Part shown: piece after piece, positions 9,761 through 21,499 of the stretch
Layout: every line of letters begins with the position of its first letter
How positions within the stretch are numbered: position 1 is the stretch's first letter
Origin: Dendrophyllia cribrosa
Taxonomy: Eukaryota > Cnidaria > Anthozoa > Scleractinia > Dendrophylliidae
Length of the DNA stretch: 64,000 bases
Assembly: GCA_024195265.1 (NCBI GenBank)
Contig: JAJLRJ010000004.1
Span: 34,486,530-34,550,529, forward strand
Reading direction: 5' to 3'
Program-made: the position numbers and the translations under genes
The notes under the pieces: generated by a model
Told to the model about the DNA's origin: nothing
Databases searched by the model: none
The model's input: only the letters and a program-made list of their open reading frames with translations

Positions 9761-9805
9761 ACACTTAAGTTCAAGATTGACAGTGCTATACGTCATTTCC
9801 GTTGA
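9761..9805 (+). CDS. Host gene terminal exon f
   Basis: The acceptor CTTTGTTTGCAG is followed by TLKFKIDSAIRHFR and a TGA at 9,803-9,805. It enters in phase 0 from exon e. A canonical AATAAA lies about 210 bp downstream at about 10,017, a plausible polyadenylation signal. Together with exons a-e this gives a C-terminal region of about 150 residues with no family I can name. Confidence 0.6.
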   Translation, partial: TLKFKIDSAIRHFR

Positions 9806-10612
9806 AAATAATTAAAAAAGGAAGCAGTGGAAATGTTAACTGAATGTCATATCTAGCCGAAGACGAAGTGAAATTGCTAATTTATGCTCAGAACGTTTTT
9901 CTTCATTCGTTCATGCTTGCTAATAGAATTTCAAGTAAATAGTTAGGTTATATTTTTACAATTCTAAAGATATTTTTTATTGAGCCTTTTCATAAGCAGT
10001 GCGCAGTCCGCTGTTGAAATAAATTGTAATTATTGCATTTCGAATAATTGTACTTATAGACATATTAAAAAAAAAGGATATCACTAGAACACCATTAATC
10101 TTCGAGTGATCTTCGTATACTTTTTTCGGAAACTTTGTAGTGATCTTCGATAGCCTTTGGAGGTCTTTGGACGGTTTTCTAGTGACCTTGAGTTTGAGTT
10201 ATTTGGAATTTTCAATTGCTTTGTTTTATTATTAGTGTACAGCTTTCAATCAACTATGCCGCATCAAAGCTGTACTTGATTTGGCATTGACTGACATTTG
10301 ACATATTTTCTTGGTTTTCTCATTGAGAACCCAAGCCGCATCAAAGTTGCTACTAGTTACGTGACATTTACGAAGGTTGGCTCTTTGACTGTTTGACGGG
10401 TAAGGAAAACCAGCAGAGTTGAAAATGCCTCGTATTAAAAAAAGTGAGAATTTATAAAAAATTGTTATTGAGTGATAATAATTTAAAGCGTACCGGTGTC
10501 TTCTTTTAGTATTCAAAATGGCGGCGAGAGAGCGAAGACCGACTTTCTCTGGTTTCAAAATGGCGGGGTGGGCGAAGAAACCCCTGAACAAGGCGGTGGA
10601 GTCTACCTGCTA

Positions 10613-10760
10613 GAGCTCAGAAGGAGGTCGGACACCTTGTTGAGATTATATAACGTAATGTCGACACTTAGAATTTTATTTTCTATAAATTTTTAAGTGT
10701 GAAAAAGAAAGTCAAAATCCCCACTCAGGTTTGAACCTGTGACCTCAGCTAAGGTAAGGC
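10613..10760 (+). repeat. Repeat family M2, partial copy
   Basis: It begins AGAAGGAGGTCGGACACCTT and includes CCCCACTCAGGTTTGAACC. It matches the left half of the complete element at 17,000-17,260. The GGTTCAAACC segment (minus strand) resembles a pol III B box, hinting at tRNA-derived sequence. Confidence 0.65.
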
Positions 10761-11759
10761 TGAAGGCAAATATCACCCAAATTGCTATAAAAAATTCCTG
10801 AGAAATGTATCTCGGTCAAGTAATGTGGCAAAAGCCCGGCAAAAGACATCTTTATATCCAAAATGTAAAAAACGTGTCTTGGGCTGCAGATGGCCAAGAC
10901 GAATTGGATTGCATCTTGAAAAATTGGCCGGGCCATTCATTTCAAGTTCATCGCATGCGTACGTCTTGGAAAACTCGCTAACACTCAGATTATAGTTGAT
11001 TCTCTCTTCGAAAATTCAATTGATATCTTCTTCTTTGTGTTCTATAGAGTTTCGTGTACGACAAAGGTACATGTACTTATTTTTAATTTGGGGGCAGTTT
11101 TGACACCAAATCGTTAAAATCCCCATGATATAGATCCTTTTATAACAATTACTTCAATGAACAAGCGAGACAGAGGGAAAAACACACCACAGGGTTCATT
11201 TATAATCATTCTTGACCAATGAATGATAATCCTAAATAAACATCGATCGGTGACGCAAGCTAAAAAGACGCCGTGTCGGGAACAAACTATAAAGTGCCCC
11301 TATGATCAAATTTTTGATTTTCATTTTTTTACATTTTCGTGTACTATTAGACTTTCTTACTCATCTTGCCAAATTTCAATCCATTACGAACATCAGAAGT
11401 CATTTTATTTTAACATTTATTTCCGAGAATTTACGGCCGCCATTAATCAACCTTGTTCCAAGGCTTGGTTGCGAATGGGAGAAAGTGACGTCAAAGACTC
11501 AAACATACCTCACGGGTTGAAATTATAATAACAATCAACATTAAAAATTGCACGTAGAACAAGTCGTTTATTGATTTCATTGCTTTTAAAAGTAGTCTTT
11601 TCAAATGTAACAGGAAGAGGTCACTGTTTGGGAAATATTAGAAGAGTATGGATTTGAACAAGAATCAATAAATCAAAAATTCACGGCGAGTACAGAAAAC
11701 GTGTCTTGACGTGTTCTTGAGTGTGTCACGCAAAATTCGTTGGGGTAAAGGGTACGTGA

Positions 11760-11915
11760 CCCTTTTAGGGACGGACCATTAGATTTTTTAGGGTGGGGGG
11801 GGGGGGGGGGGTTGGGCAATTTTTTGGTGCAGGATATTTTTTCTGCGCTCGAGACTGTGCAGGATTATTCTTTTTGCCATGATTTGCTTGCATGATATTT
11901 TTTTGCGAGTCTATA
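11760..11915 (+). repeat. C/G-tract repeat family R2, copy 2
   Basis: It has ATTAGATTTTTTAGGGTG, a run of G, then GTGCAGGATATTTTTTCTGC and CTGTGCAGGATTATTC, the reverse orientation of copies 1 and 3. Confidence 0.65.
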
Positions 11916-12993
11916 TGTTTTATACCTGACACATATACGTGTTTGGAATACAAGAAAGGCCATACTATAGACAGGAATACTATAGCAAGTCAGATCTGAT
12001 ATAACAACATCTTGATAGCATGATGAAGCTTGGCGCACGTGTTGTAACTGCCCCTACAATTTTCTTTACACCAGCCCCCTGTTTATGTCGCTCCCACAGC
12101 TCCATTTTGGTTGGTTGTTCAAAGTAAATTCGACTGTCACTCGAATATTCTCTGTCAGTTCTTTTCAGTGTAGGAAGGCTTTGGAAACGAATTTTCCAAA
12201 GCGATTTTCTCTGTCATTGGAGGCAGAAAGAAACTGATTTCCAATATCAGCCATGTTCAATTTGTCAGTTAATGCAATGTCTGGATAATGCAATGATTTA
12301 ATCTTTCTTGTGACATAGTTTGTTCGTAGATACGTCTTGAGCCTTCTTAGGGCAAAGGCCGAGCGCTAACCCACAGCATTGATGGATTTGTCGGTAGCTG
12401 GAGTCCGATAGCTGACGTCCGAGTAACTCAAGGGGTATTGAAATGCTTGGTTCACAATATCCAATCTCCAGTCTAAAGTCGCAATATCTCCAACGCTAAA
12501 ATTGTAGACTTTTGATTAATTAACAGAATATTTATTTCGCAAACTCTAATGCATTAAAGCGCCCCGCCATCAGATCTGGTCAAAGGATGTTGCTACACTA
12601 TTCATCTCCGCCCGCCGCCATTTTGAGCTGCCGAAAGTTGGTGGGGCAAATGCCCCACCTGCCCCACCGGTAGCGCCGCCCCTGCAATTACAAGCTTGTT
12701 GTACAACACATAAACAAAGTATTTCTCATCCATTGAGATATACATGTACGTACAATGCCATTGTACAACTATAAAAGAGCCATTCCTTGTGTCAGAAAAT
12801 ATCTTACTTGCTTAAGAAATAATCTAAAAAGCCTACAAAGAAACACAACTTACGTCGGATCGAAAATAAACCATTGTTATTGGCTAAACTAAACAAGCCA
12901 ATAAAAAGATAGAAAACTTGATCCTCCCCAAGCGCTCATAAGTCGCTTACATTCTACAACGTCAAATTATTCTACGAGACCTCTCTACATGGG

Positions 12994-13038
12994 AGCAACT
13001 GATGAGGTTCACCAATGAACCGAAACTTGAGTCTTGCT
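12994..13038 (+). ncRNA. Hammerhead ribozyme, type I
   Basis: Stem I pairs AGCAA (12,994-12,998) with TTGCT (13,034-13,038). CTGATGA is at 12,999-13,005. Stem II is a perfect GGTTC/GAACC with an ACCAAT loop. GAAA is at 13,022-13,025. Stem III is ACT/AGT with a two-base loop, and C17 is 13,033, so cleavage is expected after 13,033. Every core position is canonical. No PLE reading frame is seen around it, so it probably belongs to a small non-autonomous retroelement or a decayed PLE end. Confidence 0.87.
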
Positions 13039-14019
13039 TAAAGAGTGTACAAAAAAAGAACAATTGCGTCTGTAAGATTTACAAAACAGCTATCATGCTG
13101 GATATTCAAATATTCAGTTCAAACTGGATGCAATTTGACGCCATACTTCTGACAATGGAGATACTGCCTAGCTCCGAGAAACACATAAACTTAAACGCAG
13201 AATAAACTCTGGGGAGCTAAAAACAATTGCAAGATGCCACTATTCCAATAAAGACCGTGACTATCGCATAAGACTTGGATCTTAGAATCTTTTAGTCGTA
13301 ATGAAGAAACACTTTATCACAAGTTATGCTAACCGCAGACTTACGCGCTCACATTCACGGACTGAGAAATGAACTGATCCTAAGCAGCGAATAGTTCCTA
13401 CTTAAGCGGCTACTACTGATCCTGCAACTCCTTTTTAAATTGAGCCAAAGAAACTCCATTGTTATACCAAGAGCTATAGCAAACAAACGACGGCGTAACT
13501 AAATATTCTAAACGGCTCTGGAAAGCGTTAGCGTCAGCGTCAGCGTCAGCATCACAGATAGAGTTTTTTCCTAAGATCAAAGAAACGACAACATTTAGAA
13601 CAACAGGCCTGTTATATCTTTATTTTGATCTGAAAGGAAAAATCTCTCAGGCACGTACTTGGGGTAGACTTATTCTAAAGCTGGGCTAAAATGCTTTTAG
13701 CGACGAGCAGGATTTCTGCTAGGCCTGTCACCTTTTATAATAACTTAAATAAAAGATATATTTGTATGAGCAGTTGTTCTACATGTACATTGAATGGAAA
13801 TATATTACAGAGTCAGAATGTGTTCCACATGTCCCAGAAATACATGTTGCACTACCTAGGCGCTTTGGTTTCCTATGTCGTCACTATTTCTATGCAGTGC
13901 GCGTCATGTACGCTGGCACTGTGACATATTGCCAGTGGCAGTGGTCTCCTAGCTTGTGATTTATCTGTGTTCCGACCAACTGCTCCTGGATATAAAATAT
14001 TGTTCTAAAAACATAAAGC

Positions 14020-14150
14020 TTTGCAGGAATTTTTTTTTCTGGGGTTTTTGTTTTGCACGATATTTTTTTCGCAGTTCAAGGCTGTGCTCGAATTTTTTTT
14101 GGTATTTGCCCAACCCCCCCCCCCCCCCCCCCCCCTCAAAAATCTAATGA
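14020..14150 (-). repeat. C/G-tract repeat family R2, copy 3
   Basis: It includes TTGCACGATATTTTTTTCGC, GGTATTTGCCCAACC, a run of more than 20 C and TCAAAAATCTAATGAAC. Confidence 0.65.
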
Positions 14151-14383
14151 ACAGAATCCAGTGTCAGTTTTTTTTTCATCTGGAATAAGAAGTGTTCTCC
14201 TTCAGAGTTTAAATCGATATCTGGGTCAGGACGAATTTGAGGTAAATTTATTTCACTTCAAATATAGAGATTGTTTTCGTTACAAGCGAGAATTAATATT
14301 CACTGTCGTTAGCCTGAGACAGGCGCTCATATAACACCTCAGTCAACCTTTAAATCATACATTGTAAATGTCCTTCTTTCACC

Positions 14384-14582
14384 CTTTAACTTCTAAGAAT
14401 TTCAAAAACCAAAATTCAAGAGAAATCCTAATTTATTTTTGTAAAATATTGAAAAACAAATGCAAAAGTACTTCTGAAGAGGTTTCGTTTGAATGGTCAC
14501 ACCATGGGATTTTGTCGACAGACTCAAAAGTTAGAACTACATTACATGTCTCCACTACAGACTCTGGAAGTGAAAGGGTTAA
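14384..14582 (-). repeat. Dispersed repeat family R1, inverted copy
   Basis: It starts CCTTTAACTTCTAAGAATTT and contains GGTTTCGTTTGAATGGTCAC and GACTCAAAAGTTAGAAC, the reverse complement of copy 1 at 3,591. Confidence 0.7.
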
Positions 14583-14699
14583 TTCTGCATTTTTTGGTTA
14601 TCGATCAGTGCTGACTTTCGCCAGTAGAATAAAATTAATCCTTATGTTCGTGATCTTTGTAGAGACAAATTGTTTCTTCTGTCCGCCACGATAATCATC

Positions 14700-16400
14700 A
14701 GAGAACACTTTTTTCGACAACAATCACTGATTAAATTAATGGAATCAAACTAAACTAATAACAATAAAAAAGATTGCCTGCGAAGGCATTATACTTAGTC
14801 GTGTTGGTGATATGGCATTTTATGTCACAAAAAGCACTCCAGATTTAATTAATTCATATCAGTTTCGTTTAATCGGAGAATAAATATTGCGTTTACAGCG
14901 TGGTTGTCCACTAGAGAGGAAAACGAATTTAATTAACTTTGTTAGTTTTGAGATCCAATCTACTCAGTGCTTTACAGCAAATGCTATCTGTAGGACATTT
15001 TCTAAACACGCCGACGTATTTACGCTTTAATTATCATTAGTTGAAATTATCGCAACATGAATGTTCCAGGTACATTTGTTGCGATTTTTAGATTATTCAG
15101 ATTGTATATTCCTGCAGTTTTGGGCACAAAACTAGCGGGTTGTCTTATGTGAAAAAAAAAGAAAACTCTACGGTATGTTCTATAAATAAATAAAATAGAA
15201 ATAGAAAAAAAAAATTAAAAGTGTGGATTCTGAAGCCTTTTTTATTGTTTATTAACTTCCCTGCTGCGTTTGATGGTTTTGCGGGGGACTTGCCTCCATA
15301 GGACGCAGCGCTTAGCGATATTAAATCAAACGTAAACGTAAACGAGTATCACAACACAGCGAGCCGCCAAGAAGTCGCTTGATTTACTTAATTTGGAAAT
15401 TAATTGAAAGGTTTGGAAGAACGAGGGTTTATTTCAATGCGTGTTTCTCAAGTCGGCCTTGGATTCGTTGGAAATTAAAGGAACGAAAACCGAGGAACAA
15501 ATTTTAAGTAGTCTTGTGTCATTCTGGACTGAAAGTGAGAAAGGTAACTATAAATCTTGAGATTTAGATGTAAAAATCAATATTTACAATGTATTTTGAC
15601 TCCGACCGCTGTCAATATCACTCCAAAACGTTAATGTTTTCTCTCTTTTTCATAGTCGCGTTTATTTTGAGGAAGATTATTCAGCGGTTTGGTTGCCAGA
15701 ACTGATATTTTTTGAGAGAGTATCAAACAAATATCTAGAAACACAGCTTTTTCACCAGAATACATGTGTATTTATCCATTAATCAGTTTAGTACTGGCGA
15801 ACTATCGTTGTCAGTTTACCTTTGATTCATATTCACATTTAGAAAACGTTTGTTTTCCGACAAAATTTGCTTTTGTGAGATCTACTGGCTAACAAACGTG
15901 ATTGAAAAGTGAATAAAAAAATCTTAACTTTGCTGTTTTATATTCTCTGTAAACTAAGAATCAGTTTACGGAATAATGATAATTGAAATTGCTAGCGACA
16001 TCCGTCAGCTTTCCTGTTTAGTAATTCGTGCTACATTTATCTACATGCTGATTGACACGACGTTTTATACTCCTAACTGATTTTTTTCCTGTCAGAAGAT
16101 AAATTGAAACGAGTATTTCAATGTCGTAGATGTTTTTATCTTTTGCAGCTTTATAGTCAGAAAATATAATTCAATAATGATGTTTCACTCTAGCGACTGA
16201 ACTAATGTCGCTCACTGACAAAATACTCACCGACACTCAAATGTACAGTTACTGACAGAAAAAAGCAAAAACATTCTTTATGTAAACTTCAGTGAAATAT
16301 AATTTCTTTAATTTTCTTTACTTAGTGTAATTGCCTATAGCAAACTAATCTCCCAAAATATCAACGTTATCTTCACTGTAAAGAGTGAAGATATCAATAT
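14700..16400. other. AT-rich DNA without recognised features
   Basis: No ORF of note, splice-bounded exon, inverted repeat or tandem array stands out here. Short A-runs and T-runs are frequent. Confidence 0.5.
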
Positions 16401-16477
16401 TTATACGCTAATCCACCATGTTTGCCCTTATTAAATGTAAAACAAGATAAAAGATGTTGGTCTGCGCTCGAAACATC

Positions 16478-16570
16478 TTCGGGTCTTCCTTGGAAATCTT
16501 CGGACATCTTCTGAAATCATCGGGCATCTTCGGCAATCTTCGGAAACGTTCGCACAACCTTCGAACAGTA
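16478..16570. repeat. Short degenerate tandem repeat of ATCTTCGGNNN type
   Basis: Units of about 18 bp such as GGAAATCTTCGGACATCTTC recur irregularly. A similar but weaker pattern (GATCTTCG) is seen at about 10,110-10,180. Confidence 0.5.
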
Positions 16571-16999
16571 TTCGAAGTATTTTCGAAGAGAAATGTCATA
16601 TCTTCGGGCACCCATGTATTGTCTTCTCTGTAAACTGATATTGCCCCCAGGGTCTTCTCTGCTTTTTTCAAATTCAAAATAGCGGCTGGCGGGTTGATTT
16701 AGCTGCTTGGTGATATCGATCTTTGGAAGCAAAATATTTTTTTTCATAGATATCATTTTTGCATAGTGACACAAATTTACAAGCAACAATTTAAACACTG
16801 TGAGATATACGTTACTTTCGTTTACCTACATGAATGGAAGAAGGTTTCCACAATAAAAATTATATAAGTTACATGCGAAGACAAGACGAAACTAGAGGGC
16901 AAAAATAGTTTGGAAAATCTTCATTGATTAATTATTTAACTGGAATCAAAACTGATGGTAACCCTGGGTTAGCTTAACCACGCTTTGAACAACCCGGCC

Positions 17000-17260
17000 C
17001 AGAAAGAGGTCGGACACCTTATTGAGAATTATATAACGTAATGTCGTAATTATATTTTCAATAAATTTTTAAGTGTAAAAAAGAAAATCTAAAATCCCCA
17101 CTCAGGATTGAACCTGTGACCTCAGCTACCAGGGTTCCACCTAGATTTTCGGGTTGTTTCGGCCAAAATTTAACTATATAAACTGCTAACCCCAACCTCA
17201 ACTAAAAGGTAACCAGTTACACCGTTATATATTCTCATTAAGGTGTCCGACCTCCTTCTG
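17000..17260. mobile_element. MITE family M2, complete copy
   Basis: The ends are long inverted repeats: AGAAAGAGGTCGGACACCTT at the left and AAGGTGTCCGACCTCCTTCT at the right. The interior carries AGGATTGAACCTGTGACCTC, which on the minus strand resembles the T-arm/B-box region of a tRNA. It abuts the upstream end of the LINE fragment. Confidence 0.8.
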
Positions 17261-17262
17261 AA

Positions 17263-17458
17263 CTATGCATTTAGACTCTACCTAACAAGGCTGCCATTTG
17301 GTTATGTGACACACAATAAAGCAGTCGTGTTTTGTTTTCTGGTTAACCCAATACGATCTTTCTCCTATCGCGGTGCCATTGCCTGGAATGAGCTTCCCAA
17401 CGAAATACGAGAACTCAGTAGTTTAACCGCTTTCAAAAGAGCTTTCGAACAAAAATAG
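17263..17458 (+). pseudogene. LINE reverse transcriptase C-terminal fragment
   Basis: The frame ends with FSYRGAIAWNELPNEIRELS and a short tail up to a TAG. This matches the conserved C-terminal end of many non-LTR retrotransposon polymerases (the SxxYRGAxxWNxLP motif of CR1/L2/RTE-like LINEs). Everything upstream is missing, cut by the M2 element or by 5' truncation. The 3' UTR continues and ends at the tail near 18,181. Confidence 0.82.
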
Positions 17459-17614
17459 AACCTCCGGTTCTATAACACGCATCTATAATTGTAGCTAAAT
17501 TTTTATGTGTGTATAGAGGATATTATGATGTAAGTTAGTGCTTTTATTAATCTTATTAGTATTACTTACATTAGTATAGTATAACAGTTTTGCCCCTATA
17601 TATATATATATATA

Positions 17615-17946
17615 TACAATTATGTATACAATGTGCCCTCCCGGTTGTTACCATAATGGCTTTATGGCAACTCCTGAACTTGGGCACAGGATGTACGGTT
17701 ACACATTGTTGGATTGCATTGTGGAGTCACAAGAGTGCTCAAACTGCGAGCAGTGAGCGAAGCAATATGCCAATAGTGAACACCTCTTACGAGGCTCTCC
17801 ACCCAATCCAGAGAGTGCTCAAACTGTTTGAACAGTGAGCGTAATATACAATTATGTATACAATGTGCCCTCCCGGTTATTACCATAATAGATTTATGGC
17901 AACTCCTGAACTTGGGCACAGGATGTACGGTTACACATTGTTGGAT
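17615..17946 (+). repeat. Tandem repeat with 232-bp period ending at a hammerhead
   Basis: A block of about 100 bp starting TACAATTATGTATACAATGT occurs at 17,615 and again at 17,847 with few changes, ending both times in TTACACATTGTTGGAT. Between them, GAGTGCTCAAACTG also occurs twice. The array is bordered by TA repeats (17,597-17,614 and about 18,041-18,068) and splits the LINE 3' UTR. The second copy runs straight into the hammerhead at 17,954. Tandem units of this size with a hammerhead are typical of small hammerhead retroelements and of PLE terminal repeats. Confidence 0.85.
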
Positions 17947-17953
17947 ATATATA

Positions 17954-18001
17954 GTTGCCTGATGATTGCTTCGTGAGGAGCATGAAACTCTGAGTAGCAA
18001 T
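17954..18001 (+). ncRNA. Hammerhead ribozyme, type I
   Basis: Stem I pairs GTTGC (17,954-17,958) with GCAAT (17,997-18,001, last pair G-U). CTGATGA is at 17,959-17,965. Stem II (TGCTTC against GAGGAGCA positions) is capped by a GTGA tetraloop and has a U-U at its base. GAAA is at 17,984-17,987. Stem III is ACT/AGT with a CTG loop, and H17 is A at 17,996, so cleavage is expected after 17,996. UA at the cleavage site is allowed but less common than UC. Confidence 0.82.
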
Positions 18002-18046
18002 TAAATTACTTGGACCAAATAATCCAGCTCTACGTTTCTACTTATA

Positions 18047-18059
<13 letters not shown>

Positions 18060-18077
<18 letters not shown>

Positions 18078-18181
18078 TTTTGTTATTTAGATTAGATTTT
18101 ATTTAAGTGCACGGCATGTCTGAAAAATAGTTTTACTGAGCCGTTTTACCGTGTTGAAATAAAATTAATTGATTGATTGAA
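18060..18181 (+). mobile_element. LINE 3' tail with TTGA repeats
   Basis: GTTTTACCGTGTTGAAATAA followed by AATTAATTGATTGATTGA is a typical 3' end of CR1/L2-like LINEs, which finish in short tandem repeats. It belongs with the RT fragment at 17,263-17,458, separated by the TA-flanked tandem array. Confidence 0.7.
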
Positions 18182-18524
18182 TACGGTGTTAAAACGAAAC
18201 AGTTTTACGAAACAAAATACTCCAGGATTTTTGGAGTTGCCTTGTCCAAGAGCTTCTCCGCTCGCCGTTTTAAACGCGGAGAGGGCCCTGGGGACGAGGT
18301 TGAGCGAAGACCCTGGCATATGGGAGATTACTCGACCTTGATATCTCCTCCCCTCCCCCCCCTCCCGCAAAAACAAAACAAAACCAAACAAACAAAACAG
18401 ATCATCACCATCATCATTATCACTTTTATTTATACACGGGTAAACATCAGACTAATACACAAAAAGGGCTAAATACAAATTCATATACTTCTAAATCCTA
18501 AAAAAGGATTAAAGAGGTTTACGT

Positions 18525-18986
18525 TAAAGTGCCTGTCACCCCTAGAAAGTTATTTTTAGAATCAACTTAATGTACATAGAATAGTTGAATGGTAAAATAT
18601 TTCTTGTTTTGAACGTCGTGTTAGCGAGTTATAGATATTTGAATTTACAAAATGTTAAATAGATGACGTCAACTCGGGAATCATTTATTATACAACTACT
18701 TGTTTTCACCTCCAAGTAATATTTTTTACGAATAAATTGACTAGCCACAGTTTATTTTTAGTATTTATCAAATTAATTATCCTCAAGCTGTAAACTGCGC
18801 ATTGTAAATTGGCGTAGAAATAATGGAAAATTTCCGGGTTGACGTCATCTAATTAGCATTTTGTACATTTAAATCATTATAACTCACAAACGCAACGTTT
18901 AAAACAAGAAATATTTTACGATTCAACCATCCAATGTGCATAGAGTTGATTCTGAAAATGACTTTCTGGGGGTGATAGGCACTTTA
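18525..18986. mobile_element. Foldback element family F1, copy 1
   Basis: Arms of about 150 bp pair across a central loop: TAAAGTGCCTGTCACCCC at the left and GGGGGTGATAGGCACTTTA at the right. Inner arms include AATAGTTGAATGGTAAAATA and GATGACGTCAA. A second copy is at 24,655-25,102. Confidence 0.85.
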
Positions 18987-20099
18987 ATTCAAAACAGTGG
19001 TCATGTATGAATATTTTAAGGTTACATGATCTGGTCTTTTCTTGCCGCCATTTCGAAAGCCAAGAACAGCCTGGTGACGAAGTTGTACCGTATTGTTTTT
19101 AGGTAGGAACATTTCGTATTGATTCTATTCTTACGTAATGAAGAAATTCAGCATTAAAAATAAAAGCAATAATAGTCGCCTTGAAAAAAAAGTGGAACAA
19201 CAAAAAAAAAAAAATAAAACATTTGACCTATGTGTCATTTGGATTGAATTTGGTGAAAAACGCCAAAATAATTTATTAAACTACTTAAATTGAAATGCCG
19301 GAGATTTATATTTACTAAAAAGAATTAGAAGTGTGACCTGCGTTTTTGACTTTGCCATGGTAAACTTTTCTCTGGTTAGTTCCCCTGACAACAGCGGCAA
19401 GAGAAAAGGTTGAAGATAGGTTGTCGTGTTTTTGGAGGAGCGTAAAAATAAAGGGTGAACCATTATATTTTCCTTAATTCGGGAGCATTGTGTCATTGTG
19501 TTTCATGTGTTCGAGCGGTTCCTGGACAATCCAACGATAAACCGACCCTTGCTTACGCGATGCTCTGATTCAGAATTTACCTTCGCCCAGTCAACGAAAC
19601 GGCGGCAAAAAAAAGCTTCTCTCCAGTGTCCCTCGCTTCACGCTCTAATTCAAGGTAGTCAAGGCGAATTCCCCGTGATGGTGCTCCAAAGCAACAGAAT
19701 TAATAGAAAAATATTCACAATTGAAAACACGACTCTCAAATTGATCCATCTCTGTGCACTCATCCGTTGGGCACGCTCCATCGGCTAAGTTACAGTTTTA
19801 ATTAAAAGAACTGCTATGAGCTGTCATGACGTGTCAGCAATTAGTTTGCTCGTCACACTGATCACGCGAAGAAAGCAAATGCACACAAAAGTTTAAAATG
19901 TCTCATCAAATGGATTTGACAAGTTTGCTCTGGTAAAGAACTATAGAGTACGCGGTTTACCTAGGTAAAGCTCTTTCTACCATGGTAAATTCGATCTCCA
20001 GTGTGACCCCAACCATAAAATAGCTTGACAGTGTTTCTGTGCCAGTTGGCGAACGTGTTGGCAAAGTGTTGGCGAAAAAATGCAATTTGTTTCTATTAT

Positions 20100-20502
20100 T
20101 GACACGTTTTAGCTAATTTTTTTGAGTTGTCAAACTCGCATTTGACGTGTGAACGTTTCGGCATCTCACAGGGTACCCACTGTCCCTTTCTCAAGAAGAA
20201 AGAACCCTGATAACGAGGTTGGGGTGTGTGGCAGGTTGTTGCGTGTGTTTAATTCCAACTCAAAGACCAATTTTCTCCACAATTTAACGGTAAACAATCA
20301 ACTTTAATACACTGCATCGCAAACAAATTACAAACTTCGACTACATGGGTTTTCCGACAAAAGCACATGGTCTGACACCCCATAATACTAACGCAACAAA
20401 TGTCCAGGGAAGGGTGGTGAAATTTATACGAATCTAGTCGCATGGGGGGGGGGGGGGGGGGGGGGGGGGGTCGAGACGACCTCCCACTTCGGGTCCAGTG
20501 AT
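20100..20502. other. Unassigned AT-rich stretch ending in a poly-G run
   Basis: Apart from a run of more than 25 G at about 20,443-20,470 nothing is recognised. Short ORFs here lack splice context or family motifs. Confidence 0.5.
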
Positions 20503-20629
20503 TAGAGTGATTTTCCTCAAACCGTGAAATAGTTAGTAGATCTTATTTCTATTGTTTTCTTTTGTGTCTATTTGACTATTATACACTAACTACAAGAAAC
20601 TGTTTCACGGTCTGAGGAAAATCACTCTA
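20503..20629. mobile_element. Palindromic MITE (about 127 bp)
   Basis: TAGAGTGATTTTCCTCAAAC at the left pairs with GTCTGAGGAAAATCACTCTA at the right, with further pairing at CCGTGAAATAGTTAG. A TA at each end could be part of the target duplication. Confidence 0.85.
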
Positions 20630-21312
20630 TAAGATACATTTTTCCAAATGAATATGTTTACGGATAGAGAGATTATCAGTGCCACAGTGCCGAATGAGTT
20701 ATACACCTAATTGCAACAACAAATGTTCTGTAATAAGGTTGACGTTTCTACTTTAATATCCATGGTACAGTTTGTTTATTTCTGGAGCTGTTAGGTTGCC
20801 CATATCCGTACAGCGAACCCGGTATAATTGTTTTACCCACGAAAAATCGGTAGAGTTTTTTTGCAGGTAACATTCCGCTGGTCACTTTTTCAAGTCCCTC
20901 TATATTCGTCCGAAAATAGTCTAAAACAGTCTAAACAGTGATTATAGAACAAGCTTAGCCAAGAAGATATCTTCATTAAAAACATGGTTTATTTGGGTGC
21001 GCAATTTCTGTGAACTGTGGAATGTGACCTATAAAATAAACTTGTCTGTGATGCGTTTCCCTCTATTTTTTTTTTACCAACTTTATTACTCGTGGCGCAG
21101 CCGACTACTTGTAAATCCGGCTCTGAATTTTCTCTTTTTTTTCGTGTAACGTTAGCGCATGTAAATTTATGCACGCATCAGTTTTGTTAATGCCGACGAC
21201 TATATGGCTTTCAGCCATGAAATATAAACCGCAAAATATCTCCGTGTGTTGACTTGAAAAGCAGAAGGAAGAATTACAGCGTACAATTGGTATATACTTC
21301 ATGGTAACACAC

Positions 21313-21356
21313 CATATAGGGATCCTATCATATAGGGATCCTATCATATAGGGATC
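21313..21356 (+). repeat. 16-bp tandem repeat, about three units
   Basis: The unit is CATATAGGGATCCTAT, itself nearly palindromic (ATAGGATCCTAT). It runs directly into the hairpin at 21,357. Confidence 0.93.
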
Positions 21357-21456
21357 CTAAAAACTCATTTTAAAATGGTTAGCTTTTATTTACTGTTATG
21401 GGTAGTGATATCCATAACAGTAAATAAAAGCTAACCATTTTAAAATGAGTTTTTAG
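21357..21456. repeat. 100-bp near-perfect palindrome
   Basis: CTAAAAACTCATTTTAAAAT opens the left arm and its exact complement closes the right arm. The arms are about 45 bp with a loop of about 10 bp. Near-identity of the arms points to recent formation or to a young MITE. Confidence 0.92.
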
Positions 21457-21499
21457 CTCTAAATAAGTGCCGGATTCTTTGATGTGCATAAATTAAAAC

